Positions 44,139-56,644 of a stretch of DNA of 64,000 nucleotides are shown here, piece after piece (the stretch's first letter is position 1; every line of letters starts with the position of its first letter). A program made the translations under genes and the position numbers. The notes under the pieces were generated by a model. It searched no databases. It was not told where the DNA came from and saw only the letters and a list, made by a program, of their open reading frames with translations. The stretch comes from Opeltia flavorubescens (lineage: Eukaryota > Ascomycota > Lecanoromycetes > Teloschistales > Teloschistaceae). The stretch lies in NCBI GenBank assembly GCA_000442125.1, contig KE546979.1:496001-560000 (forward strand), read 5' to 3'.

Positions 44139-46901
44139 ATGGAAGATCCATCATCTCTGCGGCATGACGAGCATTCTCGAATAATCGTAGAAAAGCACCA
44201 ACAACTACCACCCACGCCGCCCAATTCAGATGACAATGTTTCTACCTCAAGTGACTATCAAACAGAGGACGTTGAAATTCCGCTGCCCCCGCCAACCAAA
44301 ATCCCAGCCCAGGTACTCGATCAAGACAAGAAGACACCAGACGCTCATGTACCGCGAGATCCTCGGTTGATTCGGTTGACAGGCGTTCATCCTTTCAACG
44401 TAGAACCACCACTCTCCGCCTTGTTCAACGAGGGATTCCTTACCAGTCCCGAACTTTTCTACGTCAGAAATCATGGAGCAGTCCCTGAGGTCCATGAGAA
44501 AGACATCCCTGACTGGGAGTTCAGCATCGAGGGGTATGCTCAAAGCCTCCAGACCCCTAGGCCCTTTTTTGACATGAACTCGCAGGCTTGTCGAGAGGCC
44601 CATGACCGTCACTCTGCGCCAGCTCATCGCCGAGTACGAGCAGATCACCTGTCCGGTTACACTGGTCTGTGCCGGTAATCGAAGGAAAGAGCAGAATCAG
44701 GTCAGAAAGAGCAAAGGCTTTTCATGGGGCGCCGCGGGAGTCTCGACTGCCCTGTTCACCGGCGTAGCCATGGCTGATCTTGTCCGCAAAGCACGGCCGA
44801 GGAGGAGAGCAAGATTCGTCTGCATGGAAGGAGCAGATAAATTAGTACGATTCTCGCCCAGGCTGTTTCCATACGTATAAGAAGATTTACTAAAATACTC
44901 TCACTACAGCCTAACGGCTTCTACGGAACATCTGTGAAACTCAATTGGGTGATGGACCCTAACAAGGGTATGATGTTAGCTTACAAAATGAATGGCGAGC
45001 CCCTCCGACCAGACCACGGCAAGCCTTTGCGAGCTGTAATACCTGGGCAGATAGGAGGTCGAAGTGTCAAATGGCTGAAAAAGCTAATACTGACCGAGGG
45101 GCCAAGCGATAACTGGTATCACATCTACGACAATCGGGTATTGCCTACGATGATCAGTCCAGAGGAATCTGCAAATAATCCAAAATGGTGGGTGGACGAT
45201 CGGTATGCGATCTACGACTTGAGTACCAATTCTGCGACTGTCTATCCAGCACATGAAGAGCAACTTAGCCTTATCGGCGGGCCCGACAAGTATGTTGCGA
45301 AGGGATACGCTTACGGTGGAGGAGGCCGAAGAATCACGCGAGTCGAGCTATCCGTGGACAAAGGCAAATCTTGGAGATTAGCACATATCGAATACCCTGA
45401 AGACAGGTATCGTAATTGCGAGCGAGACCTATTCGATGGGCGATTGGATATGTCTTGGAGGGAGAGCTGCTTTTGTTGGTGTTTCTGGTCCTTGGATATA
45501 CCTGTATCGGACCTAGCAAATGCGAATGACCTACTTGTAAGAGCAATGGACGACAGCATGAACATACAACCCCGAGATATGTATTGGAGCGTCCTCGGTA
45601 TGATGAACAATCCCTGGTTCAGGGTGACCATAAGCAGAGAGGGTGACTTCTTGCGCTTTGAACATCCAACACAGCCAGCGATGATGCCTGGAGGATGGAT
45701 GGAACGTGTGAAGAATGCAGGCGGAAATCTAGCCAACGGCTACTGGGGTGAAAAGCTTGGGGACGAGGGAACTGATGAAACCGTCCCAGAGGTGGCGAAA
45801 GAGATCTCGATGAAGAAAGACGACATCAACCGTACCATCACTATCGACGAGCTCCGTAAACACGACGATGAACATGATCCGTGGTTTGTCGTCAACGGAG
45901 AAGTCTATTCAGGGACATCATTCATGAAAGAACACCCCGGTGGAGCCCAATCCATCATTAGCGCAGCCGGCTCAGACACCACCGATGAATTCATGGCAAT
46001 CCACAGTGAAACAGCCAAATCAATGATGCCAGGTTACCACATCGGCACCCTAGACGCCGTCGCCCAGAAAACCCTCAGCGAGCCCGAAATCCATTCTACC
46101 AACTCTGCAAACGAACCTGGACCGATCTTCCTTCGCCCCAAAGCGTGGACAACAGCTCCCCTCCACTCCAAAAAGATTATTAACAGCGACACCCGTATCT
46201 TCACCTTCCGCCTCGCTCACAATGATCAAACTGTGGGCCTTCCTATCGGTCAACATCTCATGATACGCCTCCGCGACCCCGTCACCAGAGAAGCGATTAT
46301 CCGCTCCTACACCCCTATCTCGAACCCCGAAAAAGCAGGCTTCCTCGATGTCCTCTTGAAAATCTACTTCGACACCTCCACCATCAAAGGCGGCAAAATG
46401 AGCCAAGCCATGGACGCACTTCCCATCGGCCACGGCGTCGACTTCAAAGGCCCGATCGGTAAATTCGAATACCTAGGCCGCGGCCTCTGCGCCATCAATG
46501 GTACCGAAAGGAGAGTACGCAAGTTTGCCATGATCTGCGCCGGCAGCGGCATCACGCCTATTTTCCAGGTTTTCCGCGCTGTCATGAGCGATAAGGATGA
46601 TACGACGGCTTGTAAAGTACTCAATGGGAATCGCATGGTGGAGGATATCCTCTGTAAAGAGGATCTGGATGCGCTGGTTAAGGGGAATGAGGAGAGGGCT
46701 GAGGTGCTGTATACGCTCACCAAGGCTCCAGAGGGGTGGAAGGGGTTGAAGGGGAGGATTGGTGCGGAGTTGGTTGGGAGGCATTGCGTGAGGGATGAAG
46801 GGACATTGGTGCTGGTTTGCGGACCGGAGGCGCTTGAGATGGCTATTCGGGTTGCATTGAAGGAGCAGGGGTGGCCGGATGAGCAGGTGTTGTTTTTCTG
46901 A
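44139..46901 (+). CDS. niaD: Nitrate reductase [NADPH], molybdenum-cofactor enzyme
   Basis: Reduces nitrate to nitrite in the cytosol, feeding niiA. Exons 44139-44533, 44586-44844 and 44910-46901 give 881 residues, normal for the family. The order is an acidic N-terminus, the Mo-pterin domain with the molybdenum-ligand cysteine in TCPVTLVCAGNRR, the dimerisation domain (RVELSVDKGKSW, NNPWFRV), a cytochrome b5 domain with heme-binding HPGGAQS, and a FAD/NADPH reductase with RSYTPIS, GGKMSQ, CAGSGITPIFQV and CGPEALE, ending EQVLFF. Introns fall in the first fifth of the gene (52 and 65 nt). The ATG at 44139 is the first in frame and lies near the expected promoter end. It appears fully intact despite the transposon upstream. 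No nitrate transporter gene follows within the window. Confidence 0.97.
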
Positions 46902-47269
46902 GGTGATACAGGGGAACCGAGGTTTGGGAGTGGCTTTGATTTGGTCTGCAGGAAAGAGTATCAATGATACTCCTGGGCATCTAGAGCTAGTAAGCAGGCT
47001 ACCTAACATTTTAGTAGTGCCTATCCATATGCATATCCATCTATTCTTTGTCAAACGTATCAGGCATTCACTACCTCGGTATCCGAGATTTGAGTGTGAA
47101 AAATTCGAGTTACCTTTCTCTAATGAATATGCAGTAATAGTAGCGAGCCTAGCATACACATCGACTGACCAATAGTATGATATTTACTGTATGCAGCTAT
47201 CTTACATCTTTCGTGCAAGCAAATTGCCAGCCCTTTCCCATGAAGCTTTCGTAAAGTGTCATCCTTATT
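46902..47269. other. Convergent gap, niaD / thiolase
   Basis: 368 bp between two converging 3' ends; nothing beyond terminators expected. Confidence 0.5.
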
Positions 47270-48623
47270 CTACACCATCTCATTGACAAACAACCCAGCC
47301 ATCCCCTGTCCGGTTCCAATACACATGCTCGTCAACAGAATCTTCTTCTTCTGCCTCCTGCACTCGCTCAGCCCTGTACATATCTGCCTCGTCCCTGTTG
47401 CTCCGAGCGGATGCCCCAATGCGATAGCCCCACCTCGAACATTCATCTTGCTGGCATCAATTCCAAGCGTATTGATGCAGTAAACCGCCATCGATGCAAA
47501 GGCTTCGTTGAGCTCGATGATATCGATATCACCTAGCGAGAGGTTGTACTTGCCAAGCAGCTTTGGGATAGCGAGGGAAGGACCAATACCCATGATCCGA
47601 GGAGCGAGACCGACGACAGTGGCACCGACGTATTTGGCGAGGATGGGTTGGTTCATTCTCAGAGCTGTGGATCGCTTCATCATGAGCACCGCTGCGGCGC
47701 CATCGGTGACTTGGCTGGAGTTGCCGCCTGTGGACTTATCGCCGTAATCCGGGAAGGCGGGGCGGACTTTGCTGAGGCTCTCGAACGTGGTGCCCCACCT
47801 TGGTCCCTCGTCCTTTGTAAGCGTGACTATTTTCTCCTCGCCCGTCTTCGGGTCTTTGACGGTGGTTGTGATGGGGACGATCTCGTCATCAAACCAGCCG
47901 GCCTTCTGTGCCCGCTCTGCCCGTTGGTAAGATTCGGCGGCGAAGCGGTCTTGCGCTTCCCTTGTGATATTAAAGTCTTTGCCGACATTTTCTGATGTTT
48001 GACCCATGGGTTGCATGCAGTCGGCTGCTTCTTGCGTCTTCATGATTTCCTCGTGAAATGGTTGGGAGAGACGTTCGCTAGGTGCAGACATCATCTCGGC
48101 CCCAATGGCGACACCACATTCTATATTACCGAGACTGATCTGGTTGGCGATATCTTGCGTGGCCTTAAGGCCGGATGAGCAGAAGCGGTTGACGGATGAT
48201 GCGGCGGTGGTATTTGGGAAGCCAGCGGCGAGAGCAGCGGCACGGACAATATAGGCAGCTTTACCATCGTTGACCTATTCGATAATGAGCGTTCCTCTTA
48301 TAATGTTCGGACACAAGTGACGTACGTTTCCCAGACATATATCTTCGACCATCTGTGGGTCTATATTCGACTTCTCAACGACCTTTTTCAGTAATGAATA
48401 TACAAGGTAATCAAGCTGTGTATCCTTGAAACCCCCTTTGAAGCCCTTCGCTAGAGGCGTTCGTATCGCCAGAGTGATAACAACATCGTCAGGATTCTGC
48501 TGCGTTCTGTATCCGTCGTCAGCAAGCGTTCAAGCTTTTAGTGCATGTGCCATACATCGTGGAAAGTCCACTTCTGCTTGGTGTCAAATGGTTCACAATC
48601 GAGTTGAGTCGCTCCACAGCCAT
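47270..48623 (-). CDS. POT1: Peroxisomal 3-ketoacyl-CoA thiolase
   Basis: Last step of peroxisomal beta-oxidation: cleaves 3-ketoacyl-CoA with CoA to acetyl-CoA and a shortened acyl-CoA. Exons 48623-48556, 48506-48326 and 48274-47270 give 417 residues. The N-terminus MAVERLNSIVNHLTPSRSG holds a clear PTS2 signal, RLNSIVNHL (R-L-x5-H-L), so import should be by Pex7. The core starts NPDDVVITLAIRTPLAKGFK. The active-site nucleophile is Cys115 in NRFCSSG; the second cysteine lies in SMCIGTGQGMAG and the catalytic His in ALGHPLGATG. Introns are 49 and 51 nt. The PTS2 distinguishes it from the mitochondrial and cytosolic acetyl-CoA acetyltransferases. Confidence 0.94.
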
Positions 48624-49163
48624 GTTGATGATAATTGCGAGTGAAGAGAATAGCTGTCTGTTGCCAAATTGTAATCGTAGTTACTTGTAGAGCGAGCGGG
48701 GGATATATTTGTTCGGCCCGCAGCGCAGCCGAGGTAAATACATCATAGTCTGTACCCAAAACGGAAATGCTCCCTGCACGAGCTTCAGCCGAGGTTGAAA
48801 CAGCAACATATGTTCTGTGCTTCTTTGGTCCCTCACATAAAAATTTAAAGAGTGAATGAAGTAGACTTAATACGCGAACACCGCAGTAACATTCGTTATG
48901 CAACCAATGCAGTCGATACCTCGGTTACCTCAATGATCTTTAGCTTTTTGTATAAGATTCGGTGACTTCTGGCTGGGAACGGTAATGTCCCGTTTGTCCC
49001 GTCTCAAGATATGACACGCTCTTCTTTTGAAGCCTAAAACTCAGGAGACCCACATTCATGAATGAAAAGAAACGGGCAATAAGATCAAGAAAAGTGCTAA
49101 AGTCGATACTCTGCAAGAGGAGCACGTTGAGAACACAGAAGTAATAGATTTGATAGTCACCAT
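48624..49163. other. Gap between thiolase 5' end and VPS52 3' end
   Basis: 540 bp. The minus-strand frame over 48538-48903 overlaps the thiolase first exon in another frame and is a shadow. I see no CCTCGG-type FarA/FarB site with certainty; one CCTCGG occurs near 48922 (TACCTCGGTTACC) but alone it is weak evidence. Confidence 0.4.
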
Positions 49164-51411
49164 CTATGTCCCTCCAACGCTATCCTTTAACCCCTCAAAA
49201 TGATCTCTGACTTCTCCAGCTAATTTCCCTCCTGTGTCCCCAACGATGGTAAGGATCAGGCTGTAATTGTTTGCCATGAACCTATCTCTTTTCCTCTCTC
49301 CTGCACTACCAAACCCCTTTCCTACCTTGGTCAAGAAAGCCTCCACTTCACTTCTTAGCCTTCGTAGGCTATTTCCCACAGGCTCATCATCTCCTGCATC
49401 CCTGCTTAAGATCAGAAGACCCTGCAGAAATTGGCCAAAGCGTTGTGTAAGCATGTGTGGTGCAGTCGATTGTTTTGCCGCTGAGTCCGAGGAGCTTGAA
49501 AGACCCAGCGCCGAGGCGGCGCCACGAGTAGAGACGGACGAAGCTGCTCGTTTGATTGACTCTGCATGCATGTCCATAGCGAGCTGAAAGCGGGGCCATA
49601 GCAGCATGTTCGTGCCGTTAATATAGCCATCGGCCACGGGAGTTTTTCGGCGCTGGAGCTCGAACGCGAAATGCTGGTTCAATCGAACGCAGAGGAGGAT
49701 ACCTAAACAGTCGTCGGATTCTTCGACAAGGGATTTGGTGAAAGCATGACCCAGAGCGAAAGTGGGTGAGAAAATGGCGGAGAAATGATGAGAGATGGTC
49801 TGGAAGCTGACGGTTGGTGAGAAGAATTTGGCTAGGAAGGAATATTCGGCAGCCGCGTTGTCAATGAGTGCAAGGTTGTAATGCAAAAATGGTGTTTCGA
49901 GGTAATGAGTCTGCTTATTGTCTTCGGCAAGATGAGACGGAAGTGCGGACTGATTTGATCGCTTCAAAATATCTAATCGACGTCCAATAGCTAAAGGGTC
50001 ATGGGAAGGTTGAGACGCCCTGTTTGTAGAAGCTACATCTTCTTAATATAAACCGAGAGTAAGGATTGAACGTGTACAATACCTCGTTGACTATTTGAAT
50101 CAGTACCGATTGCGTCGTTCTTGTCGACGATGAAGATTGGAATCCGTTCGAGGGATTGCTTGTATCGAGAGAAGTTGCTAAGATAGTACCAACGTATCGT
50201 GTTGATATAAGCCTGCCCTATCTCTTCCGCAAGCACCGGGTGATGTCCGGCGAGAAACGAATATAGATCCTTATAACGAAGAAAGGACTGCTGCTGGATT
50301 ATCTGAGCGTTGATATTTGGAGATCTTATGGCTTTGATCTGGGAAACGAAGAAATCTCGGATCCGTTCCACAGCCTGGGATTGTTTAGCCTTCAATCCAG
50401 AGCAAATATTTGTCAACGAATACCTTGCTGGTCAAATCATCCAGTAGCGGCTTAACATCCACCGCAGCTTTGGCCTGATCAGAGTCCTTCGATCTAGCAT
50501 GAAACGTCCTTGAACGTTTTTCTAGTTCATGAAGTGCTTTGGTCCAGGTCGCATCAACGGGACCTTCGGCTATCGTTGTTACTACTGCTGGCGGTATTGA
50601 GACATCTTCTACTGCCGGACCCAAAAGCTTTTCAACCACCTTTCGGTTCTCCACCCTTGTGTTCATAGCTGTGGATCGGGACTGAAGGGTCTCAATCTCT
50701 GCGGACACCGCCCCTAGGTCCTGCTGGAAGCTCGTCAAGGAGGTTTGGACAGACCGGAGAACATCATCACACGCCTGAGATAGTCCAAGTCAGTTTCAAA
50801 AGACTGATATCGCTTTGGCCTAGTTTTACCAAGATTGATCGGTGCAAATCCTCAAACCTGTCCTTTTCGCTCTCATCTAGGAAATTTGCTTAGTTCTGCC
50901 TAAGAAGAAAAGTAAAGGTGTATACATACTCACATTCCTCAACAGTCTGACTAGTAAAGTGCTGAGACTCTTCGGTCTCTTCCTGCTCTTCACTTTCTGC
51001 AAATGCGTGTAAACTCATTCCACCAAAATCCACATCGCCGACAAAAAGTGCTGGTTTCTGATTCCTTGCTGAGTTTTCTCCATCCACTTGCCCATTGGCG
51101 CCATTGTCAAGCGTCTTTCCGAGTACATCTCTCAGCACATCCAATGGGTCGGTGATGTTGGGAGGGGGTATGATTTGCTGCCTCAAGGATGAGCCGTTAG
51201 GTAATCGGGACAAAGTGAGAGAAGTAGTAGAGTTGTTTTGTCTTGAGCCAATGCCTAGAGACGATGTGCGCGATCCAAAAGGAGGACGTGTTGCAGTCGC
51301 AGGTGCAAGGTGACTTGATCGAACAGGAGCTGGAGAGTAGGATCTCTTCTGAGCTGGCGGAGACGATGGTGAAGGTGTAGATTGCCCCGAAAGCCGATCA
51401 AGCCACATCAC
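49164..51411 (-). CDS. VPS52: GARP-complex subunit Vps52/Sac2
   Basis: Tethering-complex subunit (with Vps51, Vps53, Vps54) for endosome-to-Golgi retrograde traffic. Exons 51411-50934, 50876-50830 (47 nt), 50774-50424, 50374-50083 and 50032-49164 give 678 residues. A Ser/Pro-rich N-terminal ~100 residues leads to the Vps52 core: DRFEDLHRSILACDDVL, FQQDLGAVSAEIETLQSRST (coiled coil), LTSKAVERIRDFFVSQIKAI and RSPNINAQIIQQQSFLRYKD. The C-terminal part continues with THYLETPFLHYNLALIDNAA. Two ATGs stand in tandem at the start; the first is used here. The join at LTSK|AVERI removes a 49-nt intron that otherwise causes a stop. Confidence 0.93.
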
Positions 51412-51773
51412 AGCTACCCAGGCTATCGAGACACAGGATTGACTACTAGAGCTTCAGACAAATTATTGGAGTCATGAGGTTTGAGTGTTCATGCCAGAAA
51501 TCTTGGCACTTCCTCCTGCTCACCGCGCCGTGATTCTTCAGAGTGATATTGAGTCATTACTATGGAGACAGGACCATTGCCATAATAAGCTAGATCGATG
51601 GATTGCCCGCTTCAGATCTCCCCGCCAAATTCACAGTCGAGATCCTCGGTCACAAAAGTCTCAGGACATCCGGTTCTATTATACCACACTCACTCCCGCT
51701 TCATCGAATTTCTTGAACCTGCAACCTTCTCTTTTCTTCTTCTTTACCTCATCTCTTAACCAAACAAGTCATC
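51412..51773. other. Divergent promoter, VPS52 / eIF5A
   Basis: 362 bp shared 5' region. The part just before the eIF5A ATG is pyrimidine-rich (TTCTCTTTTCTTCTTC), common for highly expressed fungal translation genes. Confidence 0.5.
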
Positions 51774-52461
51774 ATGGCGGACGATGCGCAGGTACGTCAC
51801 CTCGAGTCATACATCGAAGCCCTTGTCCCACAAACTACAAGATTTTCACTCTGCTGTTTGTGCGCAATGTTCGCTGACTGCTCCAATTTCAGCATGAGCA
51901 CACCTTCGATAGTGCCGATGCTGGCGCCTCGACCACCTACCCTATGCAATGTTCTGCCTTGAGAAAGAACGGTTTCGTCGTCATCAAAAATCGTCCCTGC
52001 AAGATCGTCGAAATGTCCACTTCAAAGACCGGCAAGCACGGTCATGCAAAGGTTCATCTCGTTGCCATTGATATCTTTACTGGCAAGAAGCTTGAAGATC
52101 TTTGCCCTTCCACCCATAACATGGACGTCCCCAATGTCACCCGCAAGGAATACCAGCTCGTTAGTGACACTGATCAGATTGGCGATTACATGGCTGACGG
52201 CAACTAGCTCGACGTCTCCGATGATGGATTCTTGTCTCTTATGGCCGACGATGGCGACACCAAGGATGATGTAAAAGTTCCCGACGGTGAGGTTGGCGAC
52301 AAAATCACTAAACTCTTCCGTGAGGAGGAAAAAGACACCAGTATGATTGCCATTCATGCTGTCCTAGTTTGAAACCACTAACTCCTACAGACGTTATCGT
52401 TCTTACCTCCATGGGTGAAGAAGTCGCTATCGAAGCGAAGGAGGCTCCCCGTGCTGGTTGA
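51774..52461 (+). CDS. HYP2: Translation factor eIF5A (hypusine-containing)
   Basis: eIF5A relieves ribosome stalling, notably at polyproline, and aids termination. Exons 51774-51791, 51893-52159, 52208-52340 and 52391-52461 give 162 residues. The start [20 protein letters not shown] is typical. The hypusine site is Lys54 in [12 protein letters not shown]. The OB-fold C-terminal domain continues [20 protein letters not shown] and ends EAKEAPRAG. Read without splicing, the frame hits TAG at 52205-52207, but that TAG is the acceptor of a 48-nt intron (GTTAGT donor, GGCTGACGG branch), so the gene is intact. Four exons, with donors GTACGT, GTTAGT and GTATGA. Confidence 0.96.
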
Positions 52462-52947
52462 TCGCCTGCGCTGAAAACTTTCAAAACGCTTCCTTTTGCT
52501 GGTCGGGATGAAATCTGGAAACGGACGATATGTTGATATGTTTTGGCGAAAAGTGCTTGTAGGCTTTCATCAGGAGCACGAAGGTACTTTGCGCTAATTG
52601 TGGCTGCAAATCGCTCTGTCTATTTTCTGGGTTTTGACTGGCCTGACTTCTGCATCTATCTTACGAGGGTTTTGGCGATATGGCATAGACTCTGCATGTG
52701 GAGATCACGATAGGGATGGAGCCCATGTAGAAATGATATTCAAGAGTCACGCATACCCCCAGTGATAGTATATTGAAAGATTTGATGGCTCTATGTAACC
52801 AGCTGCATTATCATTGAACTACAATCACTCGATCGTTTGAAACAGCCCATTTAGCATATCTTCTCAATTATTCAAATTTGATTTGACCCACTTGTTCCAT
52901 AATACAGTTGAGACTTAAGACTTTTATGGGTATCGTCGCTTAAAGGC
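52462..52947. other. Intergenic gap eIF5A / RRN7
   Basis: 486 bp between two plus-strand genes. Nothing recognised. Confidence 0.5.
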
Positions 52948-55013
52948 ATGTCCGCTCCAGAGACCTGGAGAGATACCACCCGGTGCGGTATCGACAATTG
53001 CCGATCGAAAGATTACTATAGAGAAGGTGGCTACACATATTGTAGCCAAGGACACCTACAGCATGTCCGTCCTGAGTCCCTAGTCTCCAGCCTGGTTTCT
53101 AAGATTGACACTCTGCGATAGGCGGTCCCTTCGACTCAACCGGATGAAGATGATTTTGGCACACAGGGTCGAAAGACTAAACAAAAGAAAGAGGAAGAAG
53201 TGACCGCTTCTCAAAGTGATTTTATTTTCTTCCGTTTTCCTGCTTAATTCTGACTCTCTGTTCAAGACTACAGCGGCGCTGAAGCTTTGAAATTGTATCT
53301 TCAATCGTATCAGTTCATTCTCTGGAAGCAATGTTATGTTTTGATTCATAATATGGGTCTGCCAGCAGAGCTAGAGGTCATTGTCAAGGACTTATGGTCT
53401 TTACGGCTTCAGCTACTTCAGGACAGGGTCGATGCTAGCTCTCAAGAGAATACGGTCTTCAGCTCGCAAAATACTAGTACAAATGATCTAGCCGATCAAG
53501 ATGGCCAACGCGGACGAGAGCGATTATCCAGGAGCAGAACCGTCCCAAGCTTGATCGACAGTCTAGGAACATGCTATCTAGGAATTATTTTGCTCCGGTT
53601 ACCAATTAGCATCGGAGACATACACCGGTATGTCACCGTCCCATACCTTTCTCTCTGGCTCAATAATTGCAATCTTTATTGGCTAATGTGCGTTAGATGG
53701 GCCTACAAAGAAGACATTCCATACATGAGAGCGGTACGATTCGTACCAAGAACCATGAAAGACAAGCTACCGGCGACCTATCTCATGGCACTGGATACCC
53801 AAGTAAGTCGATAGTGCAGAATTATTGTTGCTTGAGTTTACAATGCAGTCTGTCCTAGAAGCCGACGACTTCCGTAAGGCCGTTCACGAATTATCACTCT
53901 TCTATAGTGAACATTTTGAGATGGCTTTCCCTGTCCTGAACCATCCGTTGCTACTTTTCAAGCACATACGAGCCCTCGCATTACCTCGTGAGTATATCAG
54001 TCTTTTCATGAAACTCTAGTTAACAAGCTTTAGTCGAGATATTCCCAGCGGTTCGCCGCATGGCGAGGCTTCTTGACATCAAGTTCACATTTCCAACGCC
54101 TCGGTCTCGTCAACGGATCTCAACCTTTCCCGAAATAGCTCTCATGGCTCTTTTAGTAATTGCAGTTAAAATCTACCACCCTTTTGATGCTGCCGAAAGG
54201 AATCCTCGGTCCATTGATGATCTGGGCCTTCTCGCCCTCGATTGGGACTACTGGTGTAAAGCTCATACAACACAGAAATCCGAATATTCATCTATTGGTA
54301 AGCTTCAACGAGGGGACGAGATACAAGTTAAGGAAGAAGACATCTTCAAACTCTCCGGGGACCAAATCGATACATATCTCGACTGGTTTGAGAAGACATG
54401 GATCGACGAAGAACGAGCGAGGAAACGCCCTCGAGGGTACCCGGAGCAACTGCTTGACATGTTTCCTACGGGAAGATCAGATGGTTCTATTCCTACAGCA
54501 GTGGATCCGAAATTGGAACGTCAGAAAGACGACGAAGAGGTAGAGGAAAAGCTTAGAGCTGTCCAGGGAAGTCTGAAACCACGACAGGTGGTACATGATG
54601 ACGATGTCAAGGAGCCCGATGATAAGCTAGTGAATCGAATTGGAAGCAATTATAAGAGATGCAAAAAGCGCGAAGATTTAACTCCTACTGAGAAGGCGTT
54701 CTACCAGGCCGCAGCAGATTTGGTCGCTATCAAGCCGCAAAGTCTGCTAGTGGCGGTAGCGCAGATCGAGAACAAGCTGTTGTCTTGGAGAAAAAAGCAG
54801 CTCAAGAAAGCCAATGACTTGAACGACGACGTGGCCGAAGAGCAGAGGGAGAATGAGCATTCCGAGCGAGCATTGACGGACTCAAACGTTCAGATGGGCG
54901 CTGATACAGATTCATCGCAAGGAGAGCCTGGGACAGATTCATCCCGGAGGTTGTATCAGGATGATCTCGATGATAATTCAGATAGTGTCTATGAAAAAGA
55001 TAGTCCGATGTGA
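52948..55013 (+). CDS. RRN7: RNA polymerase I core-factor subunit Rrn7 (TAF1B-like)
   Basis: Rrn7 is the TFIIB-like subunit of the Pol I core factor that recruits polymerase to the rDNA promoter. Exons 52948-53064, 53122-53215, 53267-53627, 53697-53802, 53849-53987 and 54034-55013 give 598 residues. An N-terminal zinc ribbon is visible (CGIDNC...YCSQGH), followed by the linker DEDDFGTQGRKTKQKK and the first cyclin fold (LKLYLQSYQFILWKQCYVLI, LPAELEVIVKDLWSLRLQLL). The second cyclin fold contains ALALPLEIFPAVRRMARLLD. The C-terminal ~250 residues are acidic and disordered. The second and third exon borders were set by frame and the CTGAC branch. The ribbon plus paired folds make RRN7 more likely than other TFIIB-like factors. 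Confidence 0.85.
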
Positions 55014-55059
55014 GGACGTTTGCTGTCTGTCTCCTTAACATTGCGAAACCATAAATCGG

Positions 55060-55108
55060 GATATCACGTGAGCTCAGGAGAATAATTCTCCTGAGCTCAC
55101 GTGATATC
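55060..55108. repeat. Perfect 23-bp palindrome with two TCACGTGA boxes
   Basis: Arms 55060-55082 (GATATCACGTGAGCTCAGGA plus GAA) and 55086-55108 are exact reverse complements around a 3-nt centre, TAA. Each arm contains TCACGTGA, itself a palindromic E-box bound by bHLH proteins of the Cbf1 type. It lies 47 bp after the RRN7 stop and 139 bp before the A that begins the ubiquitin-L40 start codon. It could form a stable hairpin or cruciform. Confidence 0.9.
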
Positions 55109-55246
55109 TTAAAACTACGGGCCCACGGGGCCATTGTACCTTTTAGGGCTTTGAGCACGATAAACCTAAATCTTAACTTTCGTCTGCATCATAATCCTCA
55201 CTACACCAGAATCCTTCAACCACATACCACCCCCAACACCGCAATC

Positions 55247-56062
<816 letters not shown>

Positions 56063-56644
56063 ATGTGGAGGCCGAGGGCAAGGAGATGGATGGAGGAGAA
56101 ATGATGGTGTTTGGGAGGGCTGGAAGGAGGATGAGATAGATCTTGCAAGCAATGCAGAATGAAAACGCTGCTTTGTCTACAATCCCTCGATAAATACGCT
56201 TTGATGTTGAAAGTGACAAGAGTTCTTCTCGAAACGCTGCTAGAGAACTTAAGCCATCGGTTCATAAGCTTGAGAAACTTATCCCTCGACATAATTCGAA
56301 GGTACAATAATAGAATCCGCGATCAATGCCAAGCCATATGCCATAAAGAAATCATCATTCGGTTATTTCAAACATCTATCCGTGTAGACGCAAAGATAAA
56401 TCCTCCACTATGTACAGAGTAGAGACAACTATTTTCCGCTCCAACAATATCATCCTTGAGTCCCTTTCTCGTGATTTCCGAATCCTTTCATAGCGCATTG
56501 ACCGAACAAATTCCATAAGACTCCTTATTTCAGTCACGATACTTCAAATCGTCCTCCCCCCCCCCCCCCGCCTGAAAATTTCCCCTGCCTCTTCTGTTCT
56601 TCCCCACGCCCTCTCAATCCTCCTTAAAGGCTGACATGCTGCAT
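56063..56644. other. Convergent gap, RPL40 / eIF5B, with a 14-C run
   Basis: 582 bp between two converging 3' ends. A run of 14 C residues lies at 56556-56569, the longest homopolymer outside the transposon that I noticed. No gene supported. Confidence 0.6.

Noticed and set aside
36155-46901. Larger secondary-metabolite or unknown gene cluster around niiA-niaD
   Set aside because: Neighbours on both sides are housekeeping genes (HSP88, thiolase, VPS52) with no tailoring enzymes, transporter or pathway regulator.
48538-48903. 121-codon minus-strand frame before the thiolase
   Set aside because: It overlaps the thiolase first exon in a different frame; the PTS2-bearing thiolase start explains the same DNA.
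52160-52207. In-frame TAG in eIF5A, suggesting a broken gene
   Set aside because: The TAG is the acceptor of a 48-nt intron with GTTAGT donor and GGCTGACGG branch; splicing restores the full conserved protein.
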